64,000 bases of DNA from Bacteroidetes bacterium ADurb.Bin037 (GCA_002071175.1 MWER01000004.1:248001-312000), one strand, 5' to 3'. Numbered from the stretch's first letter, positions 9,052 to 18,246 are shown. A program made the numbers and translations. Notes: generated by a model from the sequence alone, not told the origin.

Positions 9052-9567
9052 ATGAAAAAGATAAGTTCCCATACCGGGCGGATCATAACACTGTTGCTGC
9101 CACTGCTGTTGACCCAATGCTGGTGGTATTCATTTTCGGGGACATCCATACATCCCGACGCACAGACCATCAGCGTATCTTATATTGAAAACAGGGCAGA
9201 ACGCATCAATCCGGCCTTGAGCAATATCCTGACAGAAGCCCTGATGGATAAATATACGAAACTCACTCGCTTATCTGTTACCCAGGAGGGAGGGGACTAT
9301 TCGGTATCGGGAGAGATCACCGGTTATACGATCGCTCCCATGGCCGTGACTTCCGACGAAGTTGCCTCTATGACACGACTGACGGTCAGTGTAAGGATCG
9401 TATTTCAGAACAAACTGGAACCTTCCGAGAATTTTGACAAGAGCTTTTCTTCCTATGAAGACTTTGATTCTGCCATGTCCTTTGATGCCGCGGAAAGCAG
9501 CCTTGTAGACGCCATAGTGGAAAAGATTGTGGAAGACATATTTAATGCTACAGTAGCCAACTGGTAA
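9052..9567 (+). CDS. lptE: LptE-like LPS-assembly lipoprotein
   Basis: The 171-residue protein has a lipoprotein signal (LLLPLLLTQC, Cys23) followed by the WWYSFSGTSIHPDAQTISV stretch and the alternating beta/alpha pattern of Bacteroidetes LptE. LptE plugs and supports the LptD barrel that places lipopolysaccharide in the outer leaflet. The gene begins on the base after the stop of the sigma-54 activator, an arrangement common in this phylum, and ends six bases before the next gene. The assignment rests on the N-terminal motif, size and gene context. Confidence 0.85.
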   Translation: MKKISSHTGRIITLLLPLLLTQCWWYSFSGTSIHPDAQTISVSYIENRAERINPALSNILTEALMDKYTKLTRLSVTQEGGDYSVSGEITGYTIAPMAVTSDEVASMTRLTVSVRIVFQNKLEPSENFDKSFSSYEDFDSAMSFDAAESSLVDAIVEKIVEDIFNATVANW

Positions 9568-9572
9568 AAGTT

Positions 9573-10289
9573 ATGCAGATAGATATATCATCATTTTATG
9601 AAACATACCTGGACGCGTCTCCGCAGGAACTGGCACCGCATGGATACATTCTGCAGGATATGGTCCGTCAGTATCCGTGGTTTTCCCTGGGCCATCTACT
9701 GCTTTTTAAATCCCTCTGTGGCCTGGGTGGAGAAGCTTGTCTCTCCGAATCTGAAAAAACGGCAGCATATGTTTATTCCAGAAGCAGACCCTATTTCATA
9801 TTACAGGAAAGTATCAGGATACAGGAAAAACAATCCGAAGAAGAGTTTTTCACGCTTGATCTTACCCAGGAAATTGAAAAGGAAGAGACTCCGTCTCCTT
9901 CTTCTGTGACGGTGACGACTTCTGAATATGTATTGGAAGCACCGGGGGAAAGAACTTTTTATCCCGGAGCCGATTATTTTGGAAAAGCAGATATGTCTGC
10001 CCTGGAACTGGACATTACCGTTCCCATAGACAAATTCATTAGTGAAAATCCACGTTTTACTCAGGTCCTCAAGCGTTCGGGAGAAAATATTGATACGCAG
10101 GGCCAAGATACGCCGCCCGTACTGGACGACGATGATTTTGTAACGGAAACACTTGCAAGGATATATGCCGAACAAGGTTACCACAAACTGGCCATTGCCT
10201 GTTACGGCAAACTTATTTTGCTATATCCGGAAAAAAGCGCTTACTTTGCGTCCCTTGTTCAAGAAATCAAGCAAAAAACAAATTCATAA
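9573..10289 (+). CDS. TPR-motif protein of unknown function, lptE-secG operon
   Basis: The 238-residue protein has no signal peptide or membrane segment. It has a helical N-terminal part (ELAPHGYILQDMVRQYPWFS), a low-complexity acidic middle, and one C-terminal tetratricopeptide-like motif (TETLARIYAEQGYHKLAIACYGKLILLYPEKS). Proteins like this sit between lptE and secG in many Bacteroidetes. It starts six bases after lptE and its stop precedes the secG start by one base. Its function is unknown; a cytoplasmic scaffold linked to envelope export is plausible. Confidence 0.75.
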   Translation: MQIDISSFYETYLDASPQELAPHGYILQDMVRQYPWFSLGHLLLFKSLCGLGGEACLSESEKTAAYVYSRSRPYFILQESIRIQEKQSEEEFFTLDLTQEIEKEETPSPSSVTVTTSEYVLEAPGERTFYPGADYFGKADMSALELDITVPIDKFISENPRFTQVLKRSGENIDTQGQDTPPVLDDDDFVTETLARIYAEQGYHKLAIACYGKLILLYPEKSAYFASLVQEIKQKTNS

Positions 10290-10290
10290 C

Positions 10291-10632
10291 ATGTATACAG
10301 CAACCGCCATTCTCATAGTTATTGCAAGCATACTGCTGACACTGGTTGTTTTGGTACAAAATTCCAAAGGCGGCGGGTTGGCAGCTAATTTTGCAACAGG
10401 TAACACAACTTTTGGCGTACGTCAGACGGCCGATTTTCTGGAAAAAACGACCTGGACCCTGGCTATTGCCATTTTAGTACTTTGCCTGTTGGGTACGACA
10501 TTTATTTCGACTGGCAGAAATAAGAAAAACTCCAATCTGGAACAGCGTTTGGAAGAGACGCAGCAGCCCGTGGGGATGCCGCAATTCCCGACAGGGGCAG
10601 GAGGTCCCACACCGCTGTTACCCACAGAATGA
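10291..10632 (+). CDS. secG: protein-export membrane protein SecG
   Basis: SecG is the small non-essential subunit of the SecYEG translocon. The 113-residue protein has two membrane segments (about residues 3-21 and 51-71) flanking the cytoplasmic loop VQNSKGGGLAANFA, which is the SecG signature, then a polar C-terminal tail rich in Gln and Pro. I start it at the ATG at 10291, one base after the stop of the TPR gene; frames extending upstream would only overlap that gene. kbl follows six bases after its stop. Confidence 0.93.
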   Translation: MYTATAILIVIASILLTLVVLVQNSKGGGLAANFATGNTTFGVRQTADFLEKTTWTLAIAILVLCLLGTTFISTGRNKKNSNLEQRLEETQQPVGMPQFPTGAGGPTPLLPTE

Positions 10633-10638
10633 TCAGCC

Positions 10639-11823
10639 ATGTATTCTTCTTTCCAAAAACACCTTAGCCGGGAACTCGAAGAGATCCGTGAAGCCGGTTT
10701 ATATAAGGAAGAAAGGATCATCATTTCACCGCAGGGTCCATCCATTACCGTTAAGGAAAAAGAGGTCCTTAATTTCTGTGCAAACAATTACCTGGGATTA
10801 TCCAACCATCCCCAATTGCTACAAGCAGCTGCAGAAGCGCTCCAACAGCGCGGATACGGCATGTCAAGCGTACGTTTTATCTGTGGCACACAAGACCTTC
10901 ACAAAGAGTTGGAACATACTATTTCCCGTTTTTTCGGCACAGAGGACACCATCTTGTATGCATCGTGTTTCGATGCCAACGGGGGAGTATTCGAACCTTT
11001 GCTGGACCGGGAGGATGCCGTCATATCCGATGCACTGAACCATGCCTCAATCATAGACGGAGTACGTTTGTGCAAAGCGCAGCGCTACCGTTATGCCAAT
11101 GCAGATATGACAGATCTGGAAAACTGCTTGCAGCAGGCACAGCAACAACGTTTTCGTTTAATCGTGACCGACGGTGTATTTTCCATGGACGGCAATGTCG
11201 CGCCTCTTGACAAAATATGTGCCCTTGCCAGCCGATACAACGCCATGGTAATGGTTGACGAATCACATTCGGCAGGTGTCGTGGGGAATACAGGCCGTGG
11301 TACGACAGAACTGTACAACCTGATGGGCCGGGTTGAGATTTTAACCGGAACACTTGGGAAAGCTTTTGGAGGAGCCATCGGAGGCTTCACTACAGGGAAA
11401 AAAGAGATCGTAGAATTACTTCGTCAGCGTTCACGTCCGTACCTGTTTTCCAATTCCATACCTCCCATGGTGGCAGCAGCAGGCATAGCTGCTTTCAATC
11501 TATTGGACAAGGACAACACACTGCAGGATAAACTGCACGGGAATACATCTTATTTTGTCCGGAAGATGCAGGAAGCAGGCTTTGACATCAAACCCACGCA
11601 AAGTGCCATTTGTGCCGTGATGCTCTACGATGCCCGTCTTGCCCAGGAATTTGCAGCCTTATTGCAAGAAGAAGGAATTTATGTCACCGGTTTTTCCTAT
11701 CCGGTCGTGCCAAAAGGCGAGGCTCGCATTCGCGTTCAAATATCTGCGGCACACGAGCCTTGGCAATTGGACGACTGTATTCAGGCCTTCTGCAAGGTCG
11801 GGAAGGAACTGAAGGTCATTTAG
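10639..11823 (+). CDS. kbl: glycine C-acetyltransferase (2-amino-3-ketobutyrate CoA ligase)
   Basis: Kbl is a PLP enzyme of the alpha-oxoamine synthase group that converts 2-amino-3-ketobutyrate and CoA to glycine and acetyl-CoA in threonine breakdown. At 394 residues it has the standard length. The N-terminus (NFCANNYLGLSNHP), the Asp of VDESHSAG (Asp207), and the PLP lysine in TGTLGKAFGG (Lys241) are all present. No threonine dehydrogenase gene is nearby, although the two usually work together. It is the last gene of the operon starting at 7858 and its stop overlaps the convergent PspC gene by eight bases. Confidence 0.9.
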   Translation: MYSSFQKHLSRELEEIREAGLYKEERIIISPQGPSITVKEKEVLNFCANNYLGLSNHPQLLQAAAEALQQRGYGMSSVRFICGTQDLHKELEHTISRFFGTEDTILYASCFDANGGVFEPLLDREDAVISDALNHASIIDGVRLCKAQRYRYANADMTDLENCLQQAQQQRFRLIVTDGVFSMDGNVAPLDKICALASRYNAMVMVDESHSAGVVGNTGRGTTELYNLMGRVEILTGTLGKAFGGAIGGFTTGKKEIVELLRQRSRPYLFSNSIPPMVAAAGIAAFNLLDKDNTLQDKLHGNTSYFVRKMQEAGFDIKPTQSAICAVMLYDARLAQEFAALLQEEGIYVTGFSYPVVPKGEARIRVQISAAHEPWQLDDCIQAFCKVGKELKVI

Positions 11824-13333
11824 AACGGATAATATTCACTTTTCTGGAACGTGAGACCCCGAATTCGTGATACACGGGTTTGCGGACAATTATTACCTGA
11901 TTCCCCGGCACATAGAGCCTGAGAGAAGCGGTGTTGCCTTCCCAGGGATTATCCCGGGTAACTTCTATGGCATGTATAAAAAGGACATTCTCGTTTACTT
12001 CGAGTATGGGTTTTAACGATTCCGCATCCCTTTTCGCACTGTACTCCGATCTGCCAAACGAACGGGATCTGACCAAAACGGAAGGCGTTTCACTTTCCGC
12101 CTGCCGGACAATCGTCAACGGAGGGAAAGCCACCAAGTTCACATTGTGCCGGTCTCCGTCTATCCATCCCAGTTTATAATGTGAATTGTCAGCATGGAGC
12201 CAGTAACGTTCAAACATAAAATCATTCTGTGACTCCATTTCTATATAAAGGGTATCCGAAGTCAGTTCCAATGGAATACTTTCATCAAACGTTGCGTGAT
12301 ACCGGAAATTCCTGGCCTCCCGCGATCCTATTAAAACAAGCCCTATGAGGGAGGCCAGCCATACGAAGAACAAGGTGGCTCCTATCCACCGGTGTCCTTT
12401 TATATTGAATACCAAGACAGATCCCAGATGAATGAAACCCAGCGCGGGAATGATCAGAGTCAATAAGGTAAATGTTTTAAACCAGAACATATCGGCAGGG
12501 AAAGCAACAATATCCAGCAATGCAGTCGGAAAGAAATGAAGTGCATACCCGGTAGCAAAAAATGCCACTATGATTGCTATCAATACTACCGAACTTGAGA
12601 TCAGGAAAAACAATCCCACCAAAACGGCAAAAATACGACCCAGGACACCCCAAAATCTGTTTCTTTCGGCAGAGACTGATTTCGGCTCATAACTGTAACG
12701 GGGAACCGTTGAGGATCTGCGTGAACGCTGCACACCACGTGCCGAGAGGGGTTCTCCCCTCATGGCATATTTTTCTTCTACCGTGCGGGCGGCAGGAATT
12801 ATGATCCACATAATCAGATAAAGCAATACAAAGAACCAAGGGAAATTAAAACCCAGAAATCCCCAGTGTCTTATATGAGTCGTTACATGAATGACGGAAG
12901 GAATGAAAAGGAAGGCCAGGTAAAGCACACGGATAATGATCACGTCTATATTCAAATAGGCAGCCAGACCGGAACATACGCCTCCTGCAATCTTGTGGTC
13001 AATATCGCGGTAAAGTTTTTTAGGTGGTTTCAAACCGTTTTTATATGTTCCCAAACCGGTCCCCTCACTTTCTTCTTCAATGACTTCGGGAGGTCCTATA
13101 ATCTCCAGAACATTGTCAATATCTGCTTTGGATACAACGTGGGCACCCATATCGGTACGTTCAGCCAACAATTCAGCAATACGCTCTTCAATGCCGTCTA
13201 CAACTTCAAAACCTCCCTCCTTCCCGGAATAATACCGGAGCAGATGATCCAGATAAGTTTTCAAGACGCGGTAAGCATCTTCAGCTAGTGTAAAGGGCAT
13301 TTTATTAATGCTTACTTTTATAACCTTTTTCAT
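11816..13333 (-). CDS. PspC-domain membrane protein, long form
   Basis: The 505-residue protein starts with a conserved segment (SINKMPFTLAEDAYRVLKTYLDHL) also seen in its shorter relative upstream, then a PspC domain (KKLYRDIDHKIAGGVCSGLAAYLN, followed by paired membrane segments). Further membrane helices occupy about residues 230-350, and a beta-rich extracytoplasmic C-terminal domain ends the protein. PspC proteins take part in envelope-stress responses. The start codon overlaps the stop of the PadR gene by four bases, so the two are coupled. Confidence 0.82.
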   Translation of the reverse strand: MKKVIKVSINKMPFTLAEDAYRVLKTYLDHLLRYYSGKEGGFEVVDGIEERIAELLAERTDMGAHVVSKADIDNVLEIIGPPEVIEEESEGTGLGTYKNGLKPPKKLYRDIDHKIAGGVCSGLAAYLNIDVIIIRVLYLAFLFIPSVIHVTTHIRHWGFLGFNFPWFFVLLYLIMWIIIPAARTVEEKYAMRGEPLSARGVQRSRRSSTVPRYSYEPKSVSAERNRFWGVLGRIFAVLVGLFFLISSSVVLIAIIVAFFATGYALHFFPTALLDIVAFPADMFWFKTFTLLTLIIPALGFIHLGSVLVFNIKGHRWIGATLFFVWLASLIGLVLIGSREARNFRYHATFDESIPLELTSDTLYIEMESQNDFMFERYWLHADNSHYKLGWIDGDRHNVNLVAFPPLTIVRQAESETPSVLVRSRSFGRSEYSAKRDAESLKPILEVNENVLFIHAIEVTRDNPWEGNTASLRLYVPGNQVIIVRKPVYHEFGVSRSRKVNIIRSK

Positions 13334-13662
13334 TTTCTCAGAATATCAATTGTTTCAACGATTTCGCCCCACGCCTTATCCATTTCCTTCAAAAGATCAC
13401 GTCCTTTGTCGGTCAGCGTGTAGTATTTTCTGGGAGGTCCCTGGCTGGACTCTTCCCACCGGTATGTCAGGAGTCCCTGGTTTTTCTGGCGGGTCAGCAA
13501 CGGATACAACGTTCCTTCCACAACGATGATCCGGGCATCTTTCAACTTGCCTATAAGTTCGGAAGCATAAGCATCGTTTTTGTCGAGCATGCTTAAAATG
13601 CAGTATTCCAGCACACCTCTGCGCATCTGCGATTTGATGTTTTCAATATTATTTTCACTCAT
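13330..13662 (-). CDS. PadR-family transcriptional regulator
   Basis: At 110 residues this is a PadR subfamily-2 winged-helix repressor. The recognisable parts are RRGVLEYCILSMLDKNDAYASELI (wing-helix start), VEGTLYPLLTRQKNQGLLTYRW, and GPPRKYYTLTDKGRDLL, each a hallmark of the family. It is sandwiched between two PspC genes on the same strand, overlapping the downstream one by four bases. PadR proteins often repress their own operon, so it probably controls the PspC genes; the inducer is unknown. Confidence 0.92.
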   Translation of the reverse strand: MSENNIENIKSQMRRGVLEYCILSMLDKNDAYASELIGKLKDARIIVVEGTLYPLLTRQKNQGLLTYRWEESSQGPPRKYYTLTDKGRDLLKEMDKAWGEIVETIDILRK

Positions 13663-13694
13663 AACTGCGATCTTTAAATTCGTATTCAGGATGT

Positions 13695-14300
13695 TTAACG
13701 TCTCCCGCTGAACCGGCGCAGGTTTTCTGCCGTTACGGGCAATCCCCTCATTTCAAGTTTTTCCGCTGCCGTACGGGCCATGGGTACGGCTATCCATAAA
13801 ATAATATAGATCCAGAAACTCGCTGTGCCCATAAAAAACGTAACAACTGCCAATACCCGGATCAGGACGGGGTCGCAATTGATATAAGCCGCAAGACCGC
13901 TACAAACACCTCCTATAATGGTGTTGTCAGGGTCACGGAAAAGTCTTTTACGGGGTTTTTCACCAAGCCCGTCATAACGTTCATAACCGGAGTATCCATT
14001 ACGGCGTTTTGATTTGCTTGTTGTTTCCTCCAAATCGGGGTCGTCCTCCGAATCGTTGGGATAACCCAGTTGCCGGATCACACGTTCTACAACCTCTAAG
14101 GTGACCACTTCACTTTTGTTGTTGGTATACTCATAGAAGAGTTCGGCAATTCGTTGTTCCACATCTTCCATGACCTCACCGGCGTCACGGCTGTCCATTT
14201 TATTGCGGAAACGCTCCAGATAGAGATCAAGTCTTTGATCGGCGTCTTCCTCAATGATAAAGCTGCTTCTGCCAATTCCAACATGCATTACTTTTTTCAT
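13695..14300 (-). CDS. PspC-domain protein, short form
   Basis: The 201-residue protein shares its layout with the longer PspC protein downstream: an N-terminal segment (IGRSSFIIEEDADQRLDLYLERF), an acidic linker, then the PspC core (RKRLFRDPDNTIIGGVCSGLAAYIN) with two membrane segments ending in LWIAVPMARTAAEKLEMRG. It is first in the three-gene operon with padR and the long PspC gene. The pair probably arose by duplication, with the long form gaining a C-terminal domain. Confidence 0.85.
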   Translation of the reverse strand: MKKVMHVGIGRSSFIIEEDADQRLDLYLERFRNKMDSRDAGEVMEDVEQRIAELFYEYTNNKSEVVTLEVVERVIRQLGYPNDSEDDPDLEETTSKSKRRNGYSGYERYDGLGEKPRKRLFRDPDNTIIGGVCSGLAAYINCDPVLIRVLAVVTFFMGTASFWIYIILWIAVPMARTAAEKLEMRGLPVTAENLRRFSGRR

Positions 14301-14341
14301 AGTTTTATTCAGTATTGGTTTTTTATTAGAACTTTACGCCG

Positions 14342-14349
14342 CAAAGATA
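14342..14349 (-). promoter_or_regulatory. Bacteroidetes-type -7 box for the PspC/PadR operon
   Basis: The minus strand reads TATCTTTG, a match to TAnnTTTG, 41 bases before the ATG at 14300. Confidence 0.5.
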
Positions 14350-14422
14350 TATAAAAATTTTGATACCTTGTACCGCAAGGTACTAAAAACTTTAAAAATC
14401 TTTACAGAAATCTAAATATCGC

Positions 14423-14430
14423 TATCTTTG
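14423..14430 (+). promoter_or_regulatory. Bacteroidetes-type -7 box for sdaA
   Basis: TATCTTTG matches the consensus and ends six bases before the sdaA ATG at 14437, implying a leaderless or near-leaderless transcript. Confidence 0.55.
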
Positions 14431-14436
14431 TAATCG

Positions 14437-15633
14437 ATGGAGAGCATTAAAGAGATTTTCAAAATAGGTAACGGACCTTCAAGTTCACATACGATGGCAC
14501 CCAGAAGAGCAGCCTTGGACTTTGCCATCCGAAACCCTTTGGCCGAAAGCTTTTCCGTCACTCTTTACGGAAGCCTTGCCGCTACAGGTAAAGGACATTT
14601 CACCGACAAAGCCCTCTATGATGCTTTTAGTCCAAGGCCCGTGGACATTGTCTGGGATTCTACTACGGTACTTAAACAACATCCCAACGGGATGGAATTC
14701 CGGGCCCTTGATGGTGAAGGAAAAATCCTGGACACCTGGCTGACCTTTAGCATAGGCGGCGGAGATCTTTCTGATACAGGAAAAAGGACTTCGCGCAAAA
14801 TCGTCTACCCTTTGAATAAAATGGAAGATATTTTGAAATATTGCCAGGAAAAAGGATTGCATTTTTGGGAGTATGTGGCCATGTTTGAAGGCCAGGAAAT
14901 TTTGGATTACCTGGAAGTTGTCTGGCAGACCATGAAAGCGGCCATACTACGGGGGCTCGAAAATGAAGGCGTGCTTCCGGGTCCGCTCCATTTGGCACGC
15001 AGGGCCGCCTCCTATTATATAAAAGGGCAGGGATACAGAGGGTCTATGCAACGGAGGGCAATGGCTTTTTCATATGCGCTTGCGGTGGCGGAAGAAAATG
15101 CTTCAGGATCTGTTATTGTCACGGCACCCACATGTGGCAGTTGCGGTGTACTGCCTTCAGTCTTGTACTTGAATCAAACTTCTTACAATTTTTCAAAAAA
15201 AAGGATTTTGCGGGCATTGGCGACGGCAGGGTTGATAGGTACATTGATAAAAAGCAATGCCTCTATTTCGGGGGCCGAAGTCGGATGCCAGGGGGAGATA
15301 GGTACGGCTTGTTCCATGTCTGCCGCCGCAGCCGTGCAGCTTTTCGGCGGTAGCATTGCTCAGGCAGAATATGCCGCCAGCATGGGGATAGAACATTTTT
15401 TAGGACTTACGTGTGATCCGGTCTGCGGACTGGTTCAGATTCCCTGTATTGAAAGGAATGCTTTTGGAGCCACCAGAGCTATTGATGCCAATATGTACGC
15501 ATTGCTCTCGGATGGAACACACCGCATTAGTTTTGACACGGTTGTTGAAACGATGAAACGGACCGGTCACGATTTACCCTCTCTTTATAAAGAGACGGCA
15601 GAGGGAGGGTTGGCCCTTGTGTCGAATAAATGA
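14437..15633 (+). CDS. sdaA: L-serine ammonia-lyase (iron-sulfur, single chain)
   Basis: The enzyme deaminates L-serine to pyruvate and ammonia. The 398-residue chain carries both domains: an N-terminal beta domain with GPSSSHTMAPRRAA and a catalytic alpha domain with the cysteine motifs PTCGSCG (233, 236), EVGCQGEIG (284) and TCDPVCGLVQIPC (326, 330, 337), which supply the oxygen-sensitive 4Fe-4S cluster. This iron-sulfur type is usual in anaerobes. It is transcribed alone or with trxA, which starts 52 bases downstream. Together with kbl and gcvP it fits an amino-acid-using lifestyle. Confidence 0.93.
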   Translation: MESIKEIFKIGNGPSSSHTMAPRRAALDFAIRNPLAESFSVTLYGSLAATGKGHFTDKALYDAFSPRPVDIVWDSTTVLKQHPNGMEFRALDGEGKILDTWLTFSIGGGDLSDTGKRTSRKIVYPLNKMEDILKYCQEKGLHFWEYVAMFEGQEILDYLEVVWQTMKAAILRGLENEGVLPGPLHLARRAASYYIKGQGYRGSMQRRAMAFSYALAVAEENASGSVIVTAPTCGSCGVLPSVLYLNQTSYNFSKKRILRALATAGLIGTLIKSNASISGAEVGCQGEIGTACSMSAAAAVQLFGGSIAQAEYAASMGIEHFLGLTCDPVCGLVQIPCIERNAFGATRAIDANMYALLSDGTHRISFDTVVETMKRTGHDLPSLYKETAEGGLALVSNK

Positions 15634-15685
15634 ATTTTTTGTAAATTTACATAACACAACGTTGGTAATTAATAACTAAAACATT

Positions 15686-16009
15686 ATGAGTCAAATAGTA
15701 ACAGACGACAACTTTAATACGGTTGTATTAAAATCCACGATTCCGGTACTGGTTGATTTCTGGGCTGCCTGGTGTGGCCCCTGCCGTCAGATCGCACCTA
15801 TCGTAGATGAAATATCCCGTGAAATGGAAGGTCAGGTACTGGTGTGCAAATGTGATGTGGATACTGCGACCGAAGTACCTGCCAAATATATGATCCGCAG
15901 TATCCCGACTTTACTTTTCTTCCGGAACGGAGAATTAGTTCATAAGATCGTAGGAGCAACAAACAAACAAACAATAGAAGATAAATTGAAATCCTTAATA
16001 ACAGAATGA
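15686..16009 (+). CDS. trxA: thioredoxin
   Basis: A typical 107-residue thioredoxin with the redox motif WCGPC (Cys30 and Cys33) in the context DFWAAWCGPCRQIAP and the conserved cis-proline motif SIPTLLFF. It reduces protein disulfides in the cytoplasm, as there is no signal peptide. The outer-membrane barrel gene starts one base after its stop, so the two probably share a transcript even though they act in different compartments. Confidence 0.95.
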   Translation: MSQIVTDDNFNTVVLKSTIPVLVDFWAAWCGPCRQIAPIVDEISREMEGQVLVCKCDVDTATEVPAKYMIRSIPTLLFFRNGELVHKIVGATNKQTIEDKLKSLITE

Positions 16010-16010
16010 T

Positions 16011-16625
16011 ATGAAAAAACACCTGATCGCATTAACGCTTATGCTGTGCATAGCCTCAGCAGCCCTGGCCCAGGGAAGTTTTGTGGTAAAAGCGGGTCTG
16101 AATTTCAACAAACTTCAAGACATCAAAATCGACAACCTGGAACAATCCTGGAATTCCCAAACTGGTTTTCATGCCGGTATAGGCGGACAATACAGAATAC
16201 CTGTGATAGGATTATCCTTCCAGCCTGAAGTTCTTTACAGCCGGATACGGACCGACATTATCGGAAAAGTAGGAGAGAAGTCTTACGGTTTCAGGGTGGA
16301 CTATATTGATGTCCCAATCAATGTGCAATGGGGGATCAATATCCTTTTTCTGAGGCCTTATATTTTTGCTGCGCCGTATATCAGGTACGCCATAGCAAAG
16401 GGAGACCTTCTGGAGCACGTGGACTGGAAAGATCTGAACAGGCTGGATTACGGACTAAGTCTGGGTGCAGGACTTGAAATATGGAAATTCCAGATATCGG
16501 GTAAATACAGCTGGAGTTTCGGACCACTAGCCCCGAACGGATCGCTTCGCATAGATTCAAAAGATTGGAAGCTGGAAGACTCCAATATGAGGGGATTTGA
16601 AATTTCCGTAGCATTTCTGTTTTAA
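16011..16625 (+). CDS. outer-membrane beta-barrel protein (porin-family)
   Basis: The 204-residue protein starts with a clear signal peptide (LIALTLMLCIASAALAQG) and continues as short alternating amphipathic strands (FVVKAGLNFNKL, GFHAGIGGQYRIP, FRVDYIDVPINVQWG) ending in a terminal phenylalanine (ISVAFLF), the usual outer-membrane barrel end. It resembles the eight-stranded barrels common in Bacteroidetes. It follows trxA by one base and precedes the polyprenyl synthase by six. Its ligand or role is unknown. Confidence 0.8.
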   Translation: MKKHLIALTLMLCIASAALAQGSFVVKAGLNFNKLQDIKIDNLEQSWNSQTGFHAGIGGQYRIPVIGLSFQPEVLYSRIRTDIIGKVGEKSYGFRVDYIDVPINVQWGINILFLRPYIFAAPYIRYAIAKGDLLEHVDWKDLNRLDYGLSLGAGLEIWKFQISGKYSWSFGPLAPNGSLRIDSKDWKLEDSNMRGFEISVAFLF

Positions 16626-16631
16626 CAGGCA

Positions 16632-17603
16632 ATGTACGATACAACATGGATCAAGCAGTCTTTGGGCTCCGACTGGAAAGCTTTTGAAGATATCCTGAAG
16701 ACTGCCCTTGATTCTTCGTATTCGTTTCTTTCCTCCATTGACACTTACATACTCAACAAGCCCGGAAAACAACTGAGGCCTGCCCTCGCTTTATGTTCGG
16801 CCAGGATCTGCGGGACTCCCGTTCCTCTGAGCCATGCGGTGGCTGCCGTGGCAGAAATGATCCACACGGCATCGTTACTACATGACGATGTGGCTGACAA
16901 TGCCGAAATGCGAAGAGGTGTTCTAAGCGTACAAAAACAATTTGGGGCAAGGGCATCGGTCCTGCTGGGGGATTACTGGTTTGGACGTGCTTTCAAGATC
17001 CTGCTGCAATATGAAGGGATGCATCTCCTGCCGCTATATGTCAATGTCATTGACTCATTGAGCGAAGGGGAGATACTACAAATGGAAAAAGCCCGAACGC
17101 TGGACCTGACCTTAAACGAGTATTATACCATATGTGAAAACAAGACAGCCTCACTATTCAGGACTTCCATGCTATCGGGAGCGCTGTCCGTTCCCCAAAA
17201 GGAGATATCGTCAGTATACCGCCCTGTTTTTGAAAAAGTGGCGTTCCACATGGGTATGGCTTTCCAGATACATGATGATATGACAGACTACCGGCCGGTC
17301 GTTGATTCCAAAAAACAAGCTTATCTGGATATTACAGATTCCAAGATCACATTACCCTTGCTGGGGGCGTTGGCCAATGCGGGAGATGTCAGATACCGTC
17401 CCCATATAGTTGAATGGGTGCGGGAACTGGGACAAGGGGACCAGACCGCCTTAGACCGGATCGTATCATTTATAGATAAATATGAAGGGATGGAATATGC
17501 CGCCCGGGTGCTTGATTATCATATATTGCAGGCACAGGATCAGCTCAGTCGTCTGCCCGATTCCCAGTGGAGAGATTACCTGCTGAAAATTTCAGGTATG
17601 TAA
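16632..17603 (+). CDS. polyprenyl diphosphate synthase (trans, IspB/HepT type)
   Basis: The 323-residue protein is a trans-isoprenyl diphosphate synthase. Both aspartate-rich motifs are present: HDDVADNAEMRRG (first DDxxD, 85-89) and IHDDMTDY (215-219), with the allylic-substrate region KTASLF. It condenses isopentenyl diphosphate units onto an allylic primer, most likely to make the side chain of menaquinone. Product chain length cannot be read safely from the sequence. Its 3' end overlaps the convergent trmB gene by 59 bases, a long overlap. Confidence 0.87.
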   Translation: MYDTTWIKQSLGSDWKAFEDILKTALDSSYSFLSSIDTYILNKPGKQLRPALALCSARICGTPVPLSHAVAAVAEMIHTASLLHDDVADNAEMRRGVLSVQKQFGARASVLLGDYWFGRAFKILLQYEGMHLLPLYVNVIDSLSEGEILQMEKARTLDLTLNEYYTICENKTASLFRTSMLSGALSVPQKEISSVYRPVFEKVAFHMGMAFQIHDDMTDYRPVVDSKKQAYLDITDSKITLPLLGALANAGDVRYRPHIVEWVRELGQGDQTALDRIVSFIDKYEGMEYAARVLDYHILQAQDQLSRLPDSQWRDYLLKISGM

Positions 17604-18246
17604 TGGGTTTTCCTTCTTCAAGGAACATGCGTTCATAAAATGTTCTCACTTCAATAACAGGGTCCCACTCCGGTCTGTCGCTGTTGTAAATATCCGTATC
17701 TGCATCTATCAATTGCATACCCGGCCATTGCTCCACGATCTGCCGGGTATAGTCGTGTAACGGTCTGCTATCTGTTTTCAGATGTATAAATGCCCCGGGC
17801 GAAAGAAATTTCAGGTAACACTCCAGGAAACGCGGTGAAGTGAGCCGCTTGTTCTCTTTTCTGGGTTGTGGATCGGGGAATGTGATCCAGATCCCGGATA
17901 TTTCTCCGGGACCGAAGAAACTTTCTATTAATTCGATCCGTGTACGGACAAATGCCACGTTCCCGATTTTTTCTTCCAGTGCCGTTTTGGCTCCACGCCA
18001 CAAACGTGCCCCCTTAATATCTATACCTATATAATTATGTTGCTTATTGCGTCTGGCCAGAGCAAGGGTGTACTCTCCCTTGCCGCAACCCAGTTCCAGA
18101 ATAAGAGGGTTGTCGTTCCCAAATACTTCTTTGGCCCAACGGCCTTTCAGGGGATGGTCTTTCCTGTAAACTTCTTCAAAAGACGTTTCATACAGATTTG
18201 AGAAACTTTTGTTTTCCTCAAAACGGCGTAATTTATTTTTGCCCAT
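17545..18246 (-). CDS. trmB: tRNA (guanine-N7-)-methyltransferase
   Basis: TrmB places 7-methylguanosine at position 46 of tRNA. The 233-residue protein shows the SAM motif ELGCGKGEYTLALARRN (51-67), the IGIDIKGARLWRGA segment, and the family signature ITFPDPQPRKENKRLTSPRFL. It ends with TYLKFSAGNLS. Its start overlaps gldH by 14 bases and it is the last gene of the minus-strand operon that begins at 21749. The 59-base convergent overlap with the polyprenyl synthase is within its C-terminal codons. Confidence 0.94.
   Translation of the reverse strand: MGKNKLRRFEENKSFSNLYETSFEEVYRKDHPLKGRWAKEVFGNDNPLILELGCGKGEYTLALARRNKQHNYIGIDIKGARLWRGAKTALEEKIGNVAFVRTRIELIESFFGPGEISGIWITFPDPQPRKENKRLTSPRFLECYLKFLSPGAFIHLKTDSRPLHDYTRQIVEQWPGMQLIDADTDIYNSDRPEWDPVIEVRTFYERMFLEEGKPITYLKFSAGNLSTGNRADD

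Noticed and set aside
9573..10289. Reading the TPR gene between lptE and secG as a lipoprotein or export protein
   Set aside because: It has no signal peptide or membrane segment; only its neighbours are envelope proteins.
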